Program-made: the position numbers and the translations under genes
The notes under the pieces: generated by a model
The model's input: only the letters and a program-made list of their open reading frames with translations
The model's database searches: none
What the model was told of the DNA's origin: nothing
NCBI GenBank assembly: GCA_963747755.1
Contig: CAVVGK010000003.1
Coordinates: 214,969 to 278,968, forward strand
Direction of reading: 5' to 3'
From: DATFVA01 sp963747755
Lineage (GTDB): Bacteria > Bacteroidota > Ignavibacteria > Ignavibacteriales > Ignavibacteriaceae
DNA: 64,000 nt
Shown here: positions 63,236 to 64,000 of the stretch, in pieces
Position numbering within the stretch: position 1 is the first letter of the stretch
Layout: each line of letters starts with the position of its first letter

Positions 63236-63886
63236 ATGAATAAAATAATTTCATTATTCATTATTGGTTTAATAATTTCTCCCACTATTTTAGCACAAGA
63301 TTCTAATTCTTTTCAAGTAAATGGAGGCATTATTATTCCAATGAGTTCTTCAAAAGGATTGACAACTTCAATTCAATACAATTATTCTTTGAATGATGAA
63401 TTCCAATTCTATATTTATTCGGGATTTTCCTTTTGGGACAAATTTAATGTAAGTTTCATCGAAGACTATTCGACTGTACAAAAGCAGACCCATTTTAGTA
63501 CATTTTCAGCGGATGATCACATTTTAATTCCTATTTTTATTGGTAGTAAAATTAATTTTCATACGGATAAATTTTTTACGACCTTTGCAAGTATTGAAAT
63601 TGGATTCAGTCATTTAAGCTATAATAGTTATAAAGTTGAAAGGATATTAAGCTCAGAATCAGGGGCAGTGATAGATTATAAACCGGATTTAAGTTCTACT
63701 CAAAAGATTGATGAAAATTTATTTGGGGTTGGGGCTGGATTAGGTTTATCTCATAAAATCACTGATTATATGAATCTTATTTTTTCATTTAAGTTAAACA
63801 GTAATTTTACCTCAAGCTTTTATAAATTCTTAAACAGTCAAGGGACATATACAACTTTTGTTCTGGGTGTTAATTTTGAAATTTAA
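63236..63886 (+). CDS. Outer-membrane beta-barrel protein
   Basis: I place the start at ATG 63236, behind GAGGAG. The upstream in-frame TTG 63224 would sit within that ribosome site. The 216-residue product has a signal peptide (MNKIISLFIIGLIISPTILAQ) and barrel strands (FQVNGGIIIPMSSSKGLTTSIQYNYSL, FQFYIYSGFSFWDKFNVSF) ending TTFVLGVNFEI, a normal barrel terminus. Partner of the preceding lipoprotein by position. Function unknown. Confidence 0.78.
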   Translation: MNKIISLFIIGLIISPTILAQDSNSFQVNGGIIIPMSSSKGLTTSIQYNYSLNDEFQFYIYSGFSFWDKFNVSFIEDYSTVQKQTHFSTFSADDHILIPIFIGSKINFHTDKFFTTFASIEIGFSHLSYNSYKVERILSSESGAVIDYKPDLSSTQKIDENLFGVGAGLGLSHKITDYMNLIFSFKLNSNFTSSFYKFLNSQGTYTTFVLGVNFEI

Positions 63887-64000
63887 TCCAAAAATATTTA
63901 TGAATTTATAATCAGGCATTTTGAACCTAGTAGTTTATTCTCACGAATTCCATTTATTTCCCATGGGGTTATATTGTTGTCTTAAAATTGCCTAGGCAGT

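Overview
The window looks like a chromosome segment of a member of the Bacteroidota/Chlorobi supergroup, most probably an Ignavibacteria-type organism. The main evidence is a set of secreted proteins ending in the type IX secretion (T9SS) C-terminal domain with the NYPNPFNP motif, a PorQ-like protein, a TonB-dependent receptor paired with a DUF4249-like lipoprotein, an S46 dipeptidyl-peptidase, a DUF4905-like protein and several TAnnTTTG -7 promoter boxes. No rRNA, tRNA or CRISPR was found. The taxonomic call is inference from gene families.

Layout. 1-2214 (-) is the N-terminal part of a large propeller-type sensor that runs off the left edge. 2383-9659 holds an ADP-forming acyl-CoA synthetase, an S66 LD-carboxypeptidase, a K+ channel with RCK domains, a lipoprotein and PriA. 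9677-16487 (-) is an envelope block: a predicted barrel protein, a SIMPL protein, an outer-membrane barrel, a T9SS cargo protein behind a TrmB-type regulator with a tandem palindromic operator, and a YIP1 membrane protein. 16848-24613 holds tryptophanase, a DUF4905-like protein, AmmeMemoRadiSam A and B, a Rossmann/DUF2520 protein, a Pit phosphate transporter with its DUF47 partner (-) and GlyS. 24705-30278 holds secreted proteins, a TPR protein, PorQ, a zinc-ribbon membrane protein and HtpX.

30350-40372 is one tightly packed run: bamD, an acyl-CoA thioesterase, an FG-GAP surface protein, a putative secreted metalloprotease, then ccmA-B-C-D-E-F. The ccmD gene (52 codons) is very short. CcmE carries a CxxxY motif instead of the usual HxxxY, and no ccmG, ccmH or ccmI is present, which fits the variant cytochrome c maturation 'system I*'. 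After a strong terminator come an S46 peptidase, a T9SS cargo protein (-), a TonB-dependent receptor/DUF4249 pair, a PEGA plus propeller protein and another T9SS cargo protein.

51393-54511 (-) is a three-gene operon: a 58-residue membrane protein not previously listed, a SAM methyltransferase and a membrane-anchored sulfatase-like enzyme. From about 54.5 kb to the right edge the window becomes AT-rich and accessory in character. It holds a gene broken by several -1 frameshifts, a protein with 74-residue tandem repeats, two copies of a 48-bp perfect repeat 5.3 kb apart, a transposase remnant, two E. coli-like TTGACA/TATAAT promoters, more T9SS cargo and a lipoprotein/barrel pair.

The most interesting points are the Cys-type CcmE system, the tandem ACCCC-N7-GGGGT operator before the TrmB regulator, the small IDPGTGSY membrane protein operon, and the decayed or recombined 54.5-61.3 kb region.
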